Part shown: positions 11,584-23,735 of the stretch, piece by piece
Position numbering within the stretch: position 1 is the first letter of the stretch
Layout: every line of letters starts with the position of its first letter
Source: Phyllostachys edulis
Lineage: Eukaryota > Streptophyta > Magnoliopsida > Poales > Poaceae
DNA: 64,000 bases
Direction: 5' to 3'
NCBI GenBank assembly: GCA_036346405.1
Contig: CM070566.1
Span: forward strand, 10,884,355-10,948,354
The notes under the pieces: generated by a model
What the model saw: the letters and a program-made list of their open reading frames with translations, nothing else
Databases searched by the model: none
Told to the model about the DNA's origin: nothing
Program-made: the position numbers and the translations under genes

Positions 11584-12716
11584 ATGCCTGCATCCACTAT
11601 ATTGAAAGTGCATTACGGTGATGGCACCGTTCGTGAAAGTCTGTACGGTGTTTACTTGAGCGGTTTTCCACAAGCCACTCCGGTACACCCAGATGACGAG
11701 AATGCACGAATCGCAGATGTAATGTACTGGCTCACCCGCAGCTTCTCCTTGGACCCTGAGGTGTGCAGCGTCGTCATACAAGGTCTTTAGAGCCAGTCTC
11801 CCACGGACATTAGATGGGAGTTGAGAAGACTGATGCGCATGGCTATGTGGAAGGGTTTTATAGAAGGCTGCCAGCGCTGTGGATACGAGTGTGTGCTGCT
11901 TGCGCAAGCATGCCCAAAAGAAACTGTATAGGGCCCTGCCGACAGATATCATCCGGGTGGTGGGAGCAGCTCAGGCGCCCAGCATGTTAGTGAAGGAGAG
12001 GACCCGAAGGCCGGTGTTACGAAGGGTTCAGAGGATGTTGCTCGTGATGAGGCCAACGCGGTAGATGTAGGAGAGGAAGATCGGTCATCGCATGGTGAGC
12101 CTACAGGACAGGCTGATGAAGGAGAGCATAGGGAGTATATAGTGTGTCAAATAGAGAGTGATGACTGGATAGCCTTGGCTAAAGAGGAAGTTGTACAGGA
12201 GGACGACGAGGACAGTTCCGATGAGGACGGAGCTCCCATCCCCCGGGAATGGAACAGGTTTGGCGCTGAGGGTGTAGCTACGTATGACGAGCACGAATCA
12301 CCGTGGGAGTACCATACCACGAAGGTTCGGTTGCACTCAATGTTTGTTGATAAGAAATCCTTGCAGGATGCCATTAAGCTGTGGGCTATGTCCATGCAGC
12401 GGACGTTTTGGATCGTCAAATCTAGCCAGGAGCAGTACACCGTCAAGTGCGAGTAGGCCAGTTGTCCTTGGCGAGTGCACGCACATAGACCAAAGTATGA
12501 GACTAACTGGATTGTCTCGAAGGTGGAGCCGCACTCCTGCGTGCTCAGTAGTATTTTGCCAAGGCATCATAATCTAACGTCGACCTTCATAGCCAATTTG
12601 ATGTATGGGGAGATAGTGGAGAAGAGGGATGTGGAGGCCAAGCACATCATGGTGGCTATTGAGAAGAAATTCAAGTACAAGATCGCCTACGCCATATGCT
12701 ATGCGGCGGGCAGTGT
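11584..12716 (+). pseudogene. MULE transposase, N-terminal part (before the solo LTR insertion)
   Basis: One single frame from ATG 11584 to the LTR junction at about 12716. It begins with a PB1-like segment (HYGDGTVRESLYGVYLSGFP), continues with an acidic stretch (EEVVQEDDEDSSDEDGAPIP, about 12190) and the MuDR/FAR1-type DNA-binding region (VRLHSMFVDKKSLQDAIKLW, then CPWRVHAHRP and KVEPHSC). MULE transposases bind terminal repeats through this region and catalyse cut-and-paste movement. No frameshift was found over 1.1 kb, but three in-frame TAG codons occur (11788, 11929, 12454). The frame reaches IAYAICYAA at the insertion point and resumes after 15936 with the expected continuation. Confidence 0.85.
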
Positions 12717-15700
12717 AACATCCCTATTTTTCTCGGCCTTTTGAAGATTTCCAAAACCCCAAAAGGAACCATTTGATTTTATTAATTTGCCAAAGCTTAA
12801 ATGGTAATTTAGAATTTCAAAAGTGGTTTAATTTGAAATTAATTAAACTTCAATTAATTAAAGTTGGTTTAGTGAGTTTAGTTGGATTTTTATTTGGTTT
12901 TTCCTTTGGCCTTATGTTAAAAATAATTAATTGCAAAACTAAAAGCAAAAGTGAAGTGAAAACTATTTTTACTAAGTCCTAAATAATTCAAGGGATTTCG
13001 TGAATTTTCCTAGAATTTTTGGACGTACTTAAGCTATTTTCTAAAAATGCTTTTGCTTTTTCGCTATTTTCTAAAAAGAAAAAGATTAGAAATCCACCTC
13101 ATCAATGTGGGCCGAAACCCCTCCACATCATCGTTTCACACATGCCCAAATTTCTGACCCTCTCCCCTTCTCCACCGCTCGATCTGGATCGAACTGGCGT
13201 GGCTTGCGCCTCTCTCTCTCTCTCTCTCTCTCTCGGCACCTGGGCCCGCCTGTCCACCTCGGCCTCATGGTCGCCTCCCCACCGTCCCCGCCTCCCTCCT
13301 CCTGGCAAGAATCCACTGCTCACCGCCGCCTCCTCGCTCTTAGCCGCCTGGTCACATCTCGTCAAGGCCTCCTCACGCGCTTTCACGCCACGCCTCCTTT
13401 CTCCTCCACGCCATTGACAAGCCATTAAAGCCATGAGAGCTCGAGCCTCCTCCTCCGGGGCCCTCCGCCTATTTAAGGAGCACCGTGACCTGCCGAGCTC
13501 TCTCTCTTCCCTCACCTCTCTCCTCTACCCTCCGGCCGCATTTGAAGCTTGCCGCAGCTGCGCCTCACACTGCCAGCCTCTCCACTTCCCGCTTGCTCTG
13601 CCTTCTCATTGCCGCCGAGCCCACCCTCAAGATCGCTGGCCGAGGCCGCGACCTGCAAGCGCACTTCGCGCTTAAACCTCACGGAGACTTCTTCGCTGCT
13701 GAGCCGCCGCTCCGCTTTTTTTTTTTTCCTTGTTGCTGTCTCGCTCGCCGCTGCCTCTGAAAGCATGCAAGATAGCGTTCGCCAGCGACCTCCTCTTCGC
13801 GACGGTTTCGCCACGGCCTTTCGCCGCCATTGTCACGCATGGCGACTCTTCAGAGAGCGCTGCCACGGTTCGACGTGGTAGGCCACGTGTTTCACCTCAC
13901 CACCGTCATTAGCCACGTTACTTCACGCCGACGTGTTCGCCCAAGACTCCAAATAACAATACATGATTTTCTTCGGATTTTTCTTTAGGAAAATAATTCG
14001 AAATTCGAGAAAACCCTAAAATCCATCATTTTATGTGATTTTCTAACTTCCTTGGTCAGAATCTTCTTCATTCGAACTCCGATTCGAAAGTGATTCCAAT
14101 TTCTAAATTCATCTAAAATCCTTGTCTTCCTATTAGTATTTATTTGGTATTTATTTGGATTTTATTTGGAGTTGTTTTATTTATTTAGCTTTGGTTGCGC
14201 AGTGATAGGTTCCGTTGCTTTCTAAGATTTCGCAGAACCATTTAATCGGAAAAGCACCTCCACTCTTCAACGAAGGCAAGTCATAGACCATTGATCATGT
14301 TGATCCCATGTTTATAAAAGTATATTGTTTTATATAAACATGCATGGCTAGTTTTATAATAAATGGTTTTGGTTTAGTTAATTACCTAATTGCCATTATG
14401 CCTCCTTGTTAATTTGTACTTGACATGTATCCTTGAATGACATAACTCCTTGGACACCCTAGGATGGTTATTGTTAGTTGGACATGATGTAATACCAACA
14501 TGGGTATCAGATTGTTTAGTCATGCTCTAGTAGACGTTGGTCTCGATCTCATGATTCAATAAATGTTGATTTGCCCTAGCGCACATGGTTTGTGGCTTGT
14601 GTAGTAACGACTGTGTTGCTAATAATGCTAAGTGTGGTCCCGTGTGAGACCACGACATTTGTTGTCACCTTACTAAAATTTGTGTGCCATGATTAGGTGG
14701 TCCTCCGTCGGGTTGAACCCAACATGATGAATTTGACTAAAGGAAATTATGGAACTGCGGGCGGAGCCACTTTTGATAAAGATGTTGTGCCATGACTAGG
14801 TGGTCATTTTGGCAAAGTTGAACTAAAATAATTTATGCTCTGACGAGTGGGTGGTGGAAAAAGGTGGGTGCAGTAACGCACACTTGGAATGTGGAACCGA
14901 TCTCATCTCGAAAGCAACCAACTAAGGACTTAACCTTGAACCATTGATCTGGGCCTAAACCGCACAACCACATGTCTAGATTGGGATAGACTCGTCAATA
15001 ATTAGCAATGTCTTGGTTGGTTCTGCTTTTGGGGGGAACGCGCAAGAGGGGGCGTGATGGAGGCTAAAACCTTAGCGAAAGCGTAATCGAGTCAAGACCG
15101 AACTTTGTAAAAGCCTTGTCACGCATTTCTAGACCTGCTTACCCAAGGTAGTGAGTGGCATAGATACATGCCGAACAAACTAGAGAAATTCGTGTCTTGT
15201 GGGTCAAGCCGCATAACCTCCGCAGAGTGTAAAACTATTCAATAGCCGTGTCCCCTGCTATGGACATGCCCGGTGATTTCACGCAAAGGGTAGAACTTTT
15301 GTCTAAAAATGATGGAATGGTTTGGTCGAATCTTGTAGTTGGTTGATGGTTGGAGTGTGACAGGTGTTCACTATTTGTTTCAAAGAAAGTTGCTTACTTA
15401 TGTATTAGTCTTTAAATTGTGCTTTGCAATCTACTTCTTTATCAGATTTATCACAAATATTGCTTTCGCAAAGTGAGCCATAAAGCTATCCTTGTCAATG
15501 CCTCAGATAAATATTACTTGCATTCATTTCCTATGACTTGTCAGAGTACATTCAAAGTACTACTTCGCTTTTATACGAGTTAATCATCGCCAAGAAGAAC
15601 CCGGATGTAACGAAGTCTCTACGAGGAGGATTACTTTGAAGACTTTGCGATTAGGTCGCCATTCTTCACTCGATTGCCGGTGGGCATATTGGGTGACCTC

Positions 15701-15935
15701 CACCGTGGTTGTGTTTCCGCCGCAAGCTCTCTTTTGTTGCTTAGCCCCTGTGGCTAACTGTTGTAAGACTTGACCATAAGGTCTTTTGGTTAATAATATT
15801 AATTTGTCTCGCTTCATCTTTTGTTTGGTTGTGTGGTTATGATTGCACCAATGTTGCAACTGTGTGAGCTAGCTAACGATCATGGGACTAGTTCGAATAC
15901 ATTGAGGGTCTGGGGTTGTATACCTGTGGTCCCGG
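12717..15935 (+). mobile_element. Solo LTR of a Ty3/gypsy-type element, inserted in the MULE transposase
   Basis: The insert begins TGTAACATCCC, a common start of long grass gypsy LTRs, and ends near ctgtggtccc at about 15935, after which the transposase frame resumes. The flanking words ggcag (left) and ggcaag (right) are probably the 5-bp target duplication with a one-base error. No gag or pol frames lie inside. Internal sequence at 14270-14490 is clearly similar to the reverse complement of 41220-41480 and at 15380-15760 to that of 19700-20040, so it belongs to the same LTR family as the older minus-strand LTR in this window. About 3.2 kb. Its GC-rich block at 13100-13900 gives only overlapping shadow frames. 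Confidence 0.75.
13208..13233 (+). repeat. (CT)n microsatellite
   Basis: About thirteen CT dinucleotides in a row inside the solo LTR. Confidence 0.9.
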
Positions 15936-17480
15936 CAAGAAGGCTTTGGAAAGACGGTTCGTCTCTTGAGGCGGCAGACGATAACCTTCCTCGTATAAGC
16001 CGGTGCAGCAGAGAGAAACCCGCACGTGACATCGCCGCTAAGGACAAGCCATCTAAAAAACCACGAGGTTTTACGATATTGCATAGGGCCATCAGAGTCT
16101 CTTGATGCTCGTGACGAGGCTTTTAAGCATATGCTGCCGAGATCTCGCTTGATCGGACCTTTTGACCGGAAATACAAGGGGCAGATCCTCATAACTGCTA
16201 TGCTGATGGGAACAATCAAACTATGTCGTTGGCCATCGCGTTCGTCAAAGGTGAGAATTACGACAGCTGGTTGTGGTTCCTTCACCATGTGAGGGTGGAA
16301 GTTGTTGGAGCTCGTCCTGATGTGTGCGTGATCCATGATCGCCATGCTAGGATGCTGAAAGCCATAAGAAAACTTCAGCAAGACCCCGATGAGCCGTTCA
16401 CTTGGCCAGATATGAGGAGTAGATGGTGCATCCGCCACTTGGGGGCCAACTTCTTCAAGAAGTTTCTAAAGCAACCGTTGGTGAAGCTATTCAAGAGGCC
16501 GGCTATGCAGAACCCACAGTGCAAATTTGACGCTTTATGGGCGCTACTGGATGAGCATAGCAGGAAACACATGGACGAGAGGAACCAGGGACCAGAGTTT
16601 GGACCTGCTAGTCCGAGGAGGAGGACCTCGAGGAACATCGAAAAGCTCCTACTAGATCAAGGCCGAGCCATTGAAAAGTGGTCTTTGCTACACAACACGG
16701 ATGGGGGCAAGGTACTTGCATAATGACCACTAACCTTGTAGAGGTATACAACTGGTTCTTAGTGGCCTTCGCTCAGCTCCTCGCCATTGTGGAAGGTGTT
16801 CTACACAAAGACAATCGGTATTTCAGGAGAGGCATGCAAATACCGCACTTCATGCCGCCAACCTCAAACATCGTGATCGCTCAAGATTACGCATACATGC
16901 AAGCTTAAGACAGAGAAGGACCAGTTGCACACGGCAGTATGATGGGCACACGGAGCATCATTTCGACGCGTTCTCCCGGATAGAGCCGGATTTGGGATGG
17001 CTCGCTTTTGTCACCCACGAGGTATGCCTTGAGATTGTGAGAATGAACCTAGTCAGACGTGCAATAAGCCAAAGCTCTACACAAGCTATGCTCTCATGTC
17101 CTCACCGATGCGTGATTATGCACATGGACCCTTCGAACTTTATGTCCAAGTACTTCTTGAAGGAGAGGGTTGTGCAGGCATGGACTGGCAAGCTTAGGGG
17201 GTTCAGGGTTGTGGGTAATTTCACCACCTTGGATATTGTAAATAGGACCAAGATTCCGGATGTTGACATGCTGAAGGGTGGCAAGGGTCATCGGCAGATT
17301 CGTCAGATACCAATGATATGGGCAAAGTGCAAGCCGGGCATTGATAGACGCTGCAAGGCCGCAGCCCAGAGGGCCACACAGCCTGCATTTATGGAAGGCA
17401 CTAGTCGAGGAGTAGGCACCGCAGATGGTTTATGTACCACTTCTTGGAGTGTGCAAAGTTTGACCAAAATTGCAAATTAG
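15936..17480 (+). pseudogene. MULE transposase, catalytic and SWIM part (left-contig copy)
   Basis: Continuation of the transposase after the solo LTR. Recognisable pieces: the MULE catalytic domain (KYKGQILITAM, NNQTMSLAIAFVKGENYDSW, WLWFLHHVRVEVVG, CVIHDRHARMLKAI; 16130-16380), the region WCIRHLGANFFKKF (about 16425), TTNLVEVYNWF (about 16730), and the end DPSNFMSKYFLKERVVQAW with a truncated SWIM zinc finger (about 17060-17200). Several one-base indels break the frame (near 15950, 16110, 16200, 16720, 16900). The same sequence recurs at 26518-28050 with different small errors; the SWIM cysteines (TCNKPKLLHKLCSHVLAAC) are readable there but garbled here, which points to consensus error rather than true loss. 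Confidence 0.85.
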
Positions 17481-17751
17481 TGCACATTGTCATCTGTCTT
17501 CATATTGTTTATGTAACTGTTTTGCTACTACCCAATTTTCATTTGATGTACGCACTGCCGTAGCACATGTATCGTATGTTGCACATGATGTTTAAGTGTT
17601 GTAGTACTATCCCTTTTCATTACTTTTCAAAGTACATTCCGGTAGTCTAGTAATCGCTTTTGTTTGTTTGTTTACAAGTTAAATTTACTCATGCTTTACA
17701 TTCGATGTTTTATTTGGCGATATTTGCTAATCAGAAGTTGTTTTGTAGGTA

Positions 17752-19657
17752 TGGCTCGTGACCCTCATGGATCCAACTGGAGTTTCGGCCTCCTGGAGGA
17801 GCACATCGACCGACTACATCGCGTGTCACGTCGTGTCCCGCATCCTACGGGTGCATGTGATGCAACTATGTTAGTGATCCGCTGACGCGACACTCCTCGT
17901 GGCCTAGAGGCTAGACCCACGCCGATGAGATAGGTTAGCATACGCTAACACTATCTTCTCGCCATACGCATCTTTCAGATCGACCTTTTCTTGCTTCATA
18001 GGCTTAGCGCCATCGGCCCACTACCTCGCCTTCGATGGTGCAGTGCTACGGACGAGGATCTAATCTAAGAAGATTTCTTGTGGTCGGGCGACGATGGAGA
18101 CATCCATGTTCGGCCGAGCGTCACAACGCTTCTGCTCAACCGCTCCCTCATCGACAGCCTCTCGTGGACCGGTGGCGGCCGGAGACTCACACTTTCCATC
18201 TCCTATTCGGGAGATGGCCCCTACTCGCAGATCGCCTCTTCGCTGGCCTCCCTATCGCGGAGGTGCCGCTTTCGGCAGAGGCCCCGCGATCGGGCGGACG
18301 ACCTTCCGCGGTGTTTCAGGATTCTTCCACTCTGGTCCGCACGGGGTACTACGTCTTCCCGGAGGCACAAAGTCATGGCCCGCCCTTGTAGTGGCTATCG
18401 CAGCCGTGTACATGTTCGACGCCGCTCCCATTGGGAGGGTCGTGGCTTCCTTTCCCTACTACGGTCTTATTATCTTTTTTCTTGTACACGTGTCGAAGCG
18501 GATGGACCTCGCCACCAACGCATCAAATGTGTCACGCCACCAAGCCTACTTGTTTTGGCTATTTGGTTGGTGTTGTTCACCGCCAGCCCACGGCGACACC
18601 ATCGACGCATGCTCATTATGCGACGCCAGGCTATCGCTAACGGGAGGCCCCCAGATCACTGGGTTCAACCAAGACTTGCCGCCACCTATCATGGCTTAGT
18701 GCGACGGTGCTATAAGTGGAGGGCTAACTCCGCCCCTGTGGGGTGTCCTTCTCCATCAGTAGCTATGGTCGTTTTAGCGCTTTAGCCTCGGGACTTGCCC
18801 TCGTTGATCTGCGCTGTTCAGACGCAAGGTGAGATATACAACGCAAACAAGGTGGATCAGCCGACAATGGGCTCTCTCTAGTGCCGGGGACAGGTACGTA
18901 CTCTGTCGTGTGACTAATTTCTTCATATAACCGATCGTCCTATCTAATAGGTTGTGTTCCTTGTAGGTACAGTTCATGCACGTGCAGGTGACACGGGTGT
19001 ACGAGCCATTCATGGAGTAGTTCGACCGGCTCACAACGGATAACATGCGCTGGGAGCCATACTCCCCTCAGGAGTTACAGGCCCACACTCCTCACGACCT
19101 TTCCTCGCTATGCTTGTGCGACAGGACCATCAATGGTGAATTCAGAGGGCGTTTAGGTTCGACATCTTCGCCGAGATCACGAGGCGATCGCAGATGCGCC
19201 GCCTCGACCCACAGCAGTGGTTCCAAAGACAACCATGCGGCTGCTCAACAACAAAGGCACGCATGAGTAATCGGCATAGATGTCCCTGTTTTTGCTGTTG
19301 TCTCGTATCCACGACTTCTAACTACATGTTACGTCTTGCAGCTTCAGTAGGAAGGGAGTCCGCCACGGCACGAACTAGGGGAGTAGGATGGACACGCAGT
19401 AGGGCAAGGAGGGCGCGCCAGAGGATTGTGTGCAGGAGGACACCTCGGCAAGTACCTTCACTAGTACACTCTCATACACGCATTCAAGCTCAGACTTACA
19501 TCGACCAGCCGCACCACGGTCCCAAAGACCGATCGACACATACCTCGTGCATTTCGCAGGCAGACGCACAAGGCGGTATGTTACATCCTACTTAAAACTT
19601 TGCTTGTGGCATCCCCACTTACAATTTTTACCCCGTCGTGTTTTCGCAGAGCATCAA
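17752..19657 (+). pseudogene. Plant mobile domain (PMD) reading frame of the MULE (left-contig copy)
   Basis: Begins at ATG 17752 with ARDPHGSNWSFGLLEEHIDR. After a probable intron (ending at the AG near 18001) comes the PMD itself: LVDRWRPETHTFHL (about 18155), GLPIA, GGTKSWPALVV (about 18365), YLFWLFGW (about 18550), RWEPYSPQEL and LSSLCLCDR (19050-19130). A second probable intron runs from GTATGT at about 19575 to the AG at 19649; the following exon is cut after about 10 bp by an LTR. PMD proteins in plants include MAIN/MAIL1-type nuclear proteins and transposon-borne versions. It lies about 270 bp after the transposase, same strand, so it is a second element gene. Frame broken by several indels. 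Confidence 0.75.
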
Positions 19658-20490
19658 GGCCGAGATTGCGAGGGACCACGCAGGGCTTACAATAGAAAGA
19701 AAACCTGTAACGGAAACAAAACACACGTGCGAGCCAAACGACAAACCCACAAGCTATCGAGTGGAGGATGTCTCCTGGTGCGCAAGGTCTTCAAAGAGCT
19801 CCCCTTCATAGAGCACTGAGCTCCCTGGATCACCCTCCTCTGCTGATCAAACAGAGGGCACAAGCCATGAGTACTTTGAATGTACTCAGCAAGCCGTGGG
19901 AAAAATGTATACAAATAATATTTATGCAAGGCTTGTCGGAAACAGTTGTATGGTTAGTTTGCAAAAAGCAGCATTTATTAGAAATACATTTAATATATTG
20001 CAAGGCACAAGTTGAAGGATAATACGAAGTAAACAAGTTCTTTGAAAGAGGTCGTGAGCTCCTCGCTCACTCCCAAAACCACTCGTGGAAAGCTCGTCGC
20101 ACTCCACGATCAGACCACTCCCACGACCACTGCGTGGAAGGCCCGGTCACACCCACGATCAAGACCACTCCCACGACCACTCATGGAAGGCCCGGTCACA
20201 CCCACTACCAAGACCACTCCCACGACCACTCTTTTGAGAAAAGTCTACCCCTTGATTGAAATCTCCAGGCATGTCAATAACCGAGGACGCGGTTATTCGA
20301 ATATATTTTTACACTCTGCAGAACCGACTCAAAATTTTGCTAATTAATTGGCCAGGCCCACCCCATCCTAGACATGTGGTTGTACGGTAAGGCCCAGATC
20401 AATAGCTTACAAGGTTAAATCCTTAGTTGGCTGCTCAGGCGAGACTATCCACATCCCAATGTGACCCCAGAGCACCAACTCGAGTACCCA
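19658..20490 (-). mobile_element. Terminal (3') part of an older minus-strand solo LTR (left-contig copy)
   Basis: Read on the minus strand, this stretch matches the last third of the plus-strand solo LTR: GAGTACATTCAAAGTACT, TTTGAAGACCTTGCGC, GTGTTTTGTTTCCG. It carries a 49-bp minisatellite absent from the plus-strand relative. The LTR is interrupted at 20490 by the gypsy element. The left end lies 10-11 bp into a PMD exon. Confidence 0.7.
20070..20236 (+). repeat. 49-bp minisatellite, about three units (left-contig copy)
   Basis: Units of 49 bp read aagaccactcccacgaccac plus tcatggaaggcccggtcaca and a short tail; the units start near 20112, 20161 and 20210. The same array is at 30643-30806. 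Confidence 0.85.
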
Positions 20491-23400
20491 TGTGTTCGGA
20501 CCCAGAACGAAAGATCCCGAACCCTTCCGTGGTTCATACACCACCCAGATTTTGCGTACAAAGGACAAAAAATGATAACATAACCATGTCTCGTGATTAC
20601 ATTAATAGTAAATCGAGTTCGATACAAATGGGCATGAAGCCAAACAAAAGATTAAATAACACAAATGAAATAAGAACGATAGTAGTAGGCCAGAACGATC
20701 CGCCACAGTAATCGCCTCGGAGGCGAGCCTAGCGCGCGTGTCCTCACCGCCCGATAGTAGTCTTCTCAAATTTGGTTGCATAAAGCAAGCATGAGCACAA
20801 CTACTGCGTGTTTCGCAAGTTACACCCAATATGGAATTGTAATGCATGCATAAGGTAAACAAGGACATTGGTAGGTTATTTTATGTAAAGCAAAGCTTTT
20901 AAATTTAAATAATCATAATAGATTGCAAGGCCATTTTTATACAAGATTTAAAATCATAGATTTAATGACGTTGTATAATGTGGATAACCTCCAACAAAGG
21001 TGATGGATATCCTCCAATCACAATGGCTAACCGCCTAATTTTCCCACACAGACTAACCATCCTCGAAAACATCTCTGTTGAAATCACTTTAAAACCAAAT
21101 ACAAGTCTAACTTAAAGTGGCTTTGCTAGCATGTCCATGATCATGCCACGCTATTCAATAGTTTTCACTGCAGAGTTTGTACAATTTTACCCACAAGACA
21201 CTAATTCTCTAGTTTATCCCAAGATATATCTATGCCACCGCCACTACCTTAGGTAAGCAGCCTAGAGCACGTGACAAGGCCTTTACGATGATCTATCTCA
21301 AAGTACTCATGCCCGCTAAGGTTTCGCCTTTGGACTAACCATCCGCAGTTCAGGTCCCTCTTGCGCCGAAGGGACTATAGTCTAACCGACACCCACTCAT
21401 ACAAAATGGCACTAATATCTCACGAGGTATCCCAAATTAATGAGCTGTGTCCCCGCCCATACAGACGGTGGTGGTATGGTAAGGCATAGCAAAGGAACGC
21501 CAAAGACCGGTCCTTAATTGACTTGGCGCCTTTCAAATCAAACCCCGGCTTTAATCCTAACCAGATTAAACCCGCATAAACTCTGCACCCACCATTCATC
21601 CGCTTTTGCCCAAGTCCAAACCATTTAATTTTATTTTAGTGGAAACCATCTTTACAAACTCTCTATGGTAAAACAATACCATAGATTTAGTTTTAAACAA
21701 GTTGTAATGATTTGGCTAAATCCTCCCAAAATCAATATCATTGTCTAAACATTTGCTAAGCATTTCCAAACAATTTTACCTATGGTGACATGGGATGGCA
21801 TTTCAATATACAAAATTGGCCATACAATAACAACTGAATAACTAAGCATTTAAACAGGCATTAAAATAATTGACTAAAAATATGCATACAATAATAAATT
21901 TAAAAATTGAATTAAATAACTTTAACATAGTAGGTGCAACATGGTCAAAGTGTAACTTGCCTTCGCTGAAGTCTTGAAATTCTAAATCTTCTAAGAATCA
22001 AATTTCCTAATCGTTGTAGTCTAAACGTGAAAATACGACAAATCAATTGAAATTCAAATACATTCAAACAGACAAATTAGACTAAGTCCAAATAAAATAA
22101 TTTTATTTTATTTAACTAGAAAATAATTTTCTACGATTTTAGCAATTGGAATCATTTAATTTGGAGTTAGGGTTCAAAAGATATGGATTTCACAAATTTA
22201 CATCCTAAATTTGTAGTTTGAATCATTTCAAATTCAAACAGACAGTTTAAACTTACTCTAAATTAAATAATTATATTTTACTTAGCTAGATATTAATTTT
22301 ATAAAATTTTAGAAATTGGAATCACCTAATTTGGAGTTAAGAAACAAAAGATATGAATTTTATGAATTTAAAGCCTAAATCGTAATTTAATCCATTTTCT
22401 CAATTATTTTTCTAAAGGAAATCTAATTATTTGCGCAATGCCGACATCAGCCTTGAGGGTTTTCCGATTTAAATTAAATCGACATGTGGGGCTCCTCGTG
22501 TCGTCGACACTACTCACGTGGACTTGGTCCACGGCCCGCGCGCACGTGGGCGGATGTGGCACGCCTGTTGACGACGGGCCGCCACATAGGCGTGAGGTGG
22601 CGCCACATGGCGGCGCACACGCTGCCATGCCACGCCGGGCAACGGCGCCGGGCGCGGACCGAGGGTCGCCAAGGCTACACAAGGCGCGCGGCGAAAGCGG
22701 CGAGGGCGGCGCTTAGGAAGAGAGGGAGACGGCGAAGTCAAGCGCGCCACCCACGCGACGAGGAGAGATTTGAGGTGGCTTTACGGCGAGGAAATGGCGG
22801 CGGCGAGGTACGGGTTGACGGCGAAACGGCGCTACGAGGGTACTCCGGCGACGAGCGTGGGCGCACTGGCTTCGCGGGGTCGCGGCGTTGAAGATGGTGG
22901 TGGTGGCGAGGACCCGGAGTCAACGGCGGCGGCGAAATCGAAGCTCCAAGGCTTCGGGACCGGCGGCGAGGAATTTTCGATTCCGGCGAGCACACGCGAG
23001 AAAAGCGAGAGCTGGGTGCGGGGCGCTGACCGCGAAGAGAGGGCGTCCGGGGTGCCTTTATAGGGGCCGGAGCCCAGAGCGTGTGGAGGAGGTGGAGGTC
23101 GGGCGGCGCGCTAAGGGATTACGCGCCGCGCGGCGAGAAGAGGGAAAAGGGGTGGGGATTGTGGCGAGAGGCGACGCGGTTCTCAGGAAGACGCTGGCGC
23201 GAGGCGGGCGGAAGCGAGCAGTTCTGGCAAAGCTCGCCTCGGCGCGAAAAATGGCGGTGGCGGCTTTGACTCTCAAGCGAGAGTACAGCGCAGGAGGGGA
23301 CGGGTTGCGGGCCACGCCACACTGAGAGAGAGGGACGACGGGGTCACACACAGGCTTAACTGCTGGATTTAGATCCAACGGTTGGCAAGACTGGGTTAGG

Positions 23401-23735
23401 GGCCGGAAGAGCCGTGGGCTGGTCCGCACAAGAACTAATTCGCCCAAACTCGCTTTTAGGATTTTTAATTGATTTATGCATTTAAAATAACCGATTAATT
23501 CATTTAGGCTCTAGAAATTAGTAGATTAATCCCAAAAATTCTAGGAAAAATCACATAAGTTCTTAGAATTGTTTTGGACTTAAATAAAATTATTCCAAGT
23601 TAAAGTTGACAATAGATTTTGAGATTTAATTAGTTTTGGCTCTAAGCAATTTAAAGAAATGTTTTTAAAATTTCGTAAATTTCACAAATTCAAATAAGTT
23701 TTAAACTTTAACCAAATTTGAAATTTTGGTCGTTA
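20491..23735 (-). mobile_element. 3' LTR of the Ty3/gypsy element (left-contig copy)
   Basis: Matches 31067-34266 end to end. On the minus strand it starts next to the polypurine tract (the terminal TGTAACAG is garbled here, read as cgttaaacc) and ends at TGTTCGGACCC on the plus strand, preceded by ACCCA (20486-20490), the same 5 bp that flanks the complete element. AT-rich parts (21600-22400) are nearly identical to the right-hand copy; the GC-rich part (22440-23440) differs by many small indels. Long frames in the GC-rich block are shadows. Confidence 0.8.

Noticed and set aside
13019..13912. Overlapping Ser/Pro-rich frames
   Set aside because: GC-rich block and CT microsatellite of the solo LTR; no conserved domain.
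22404..23447. Many overlapping Arg/Ala-rich frames on both strands (also 33026-34026 and 39795-40547)
   Set aside because: They lie in the GC-rich part of the gypsy LTR; GC-rich DNA lacks stop codons by chance, and the copies differ in frame.
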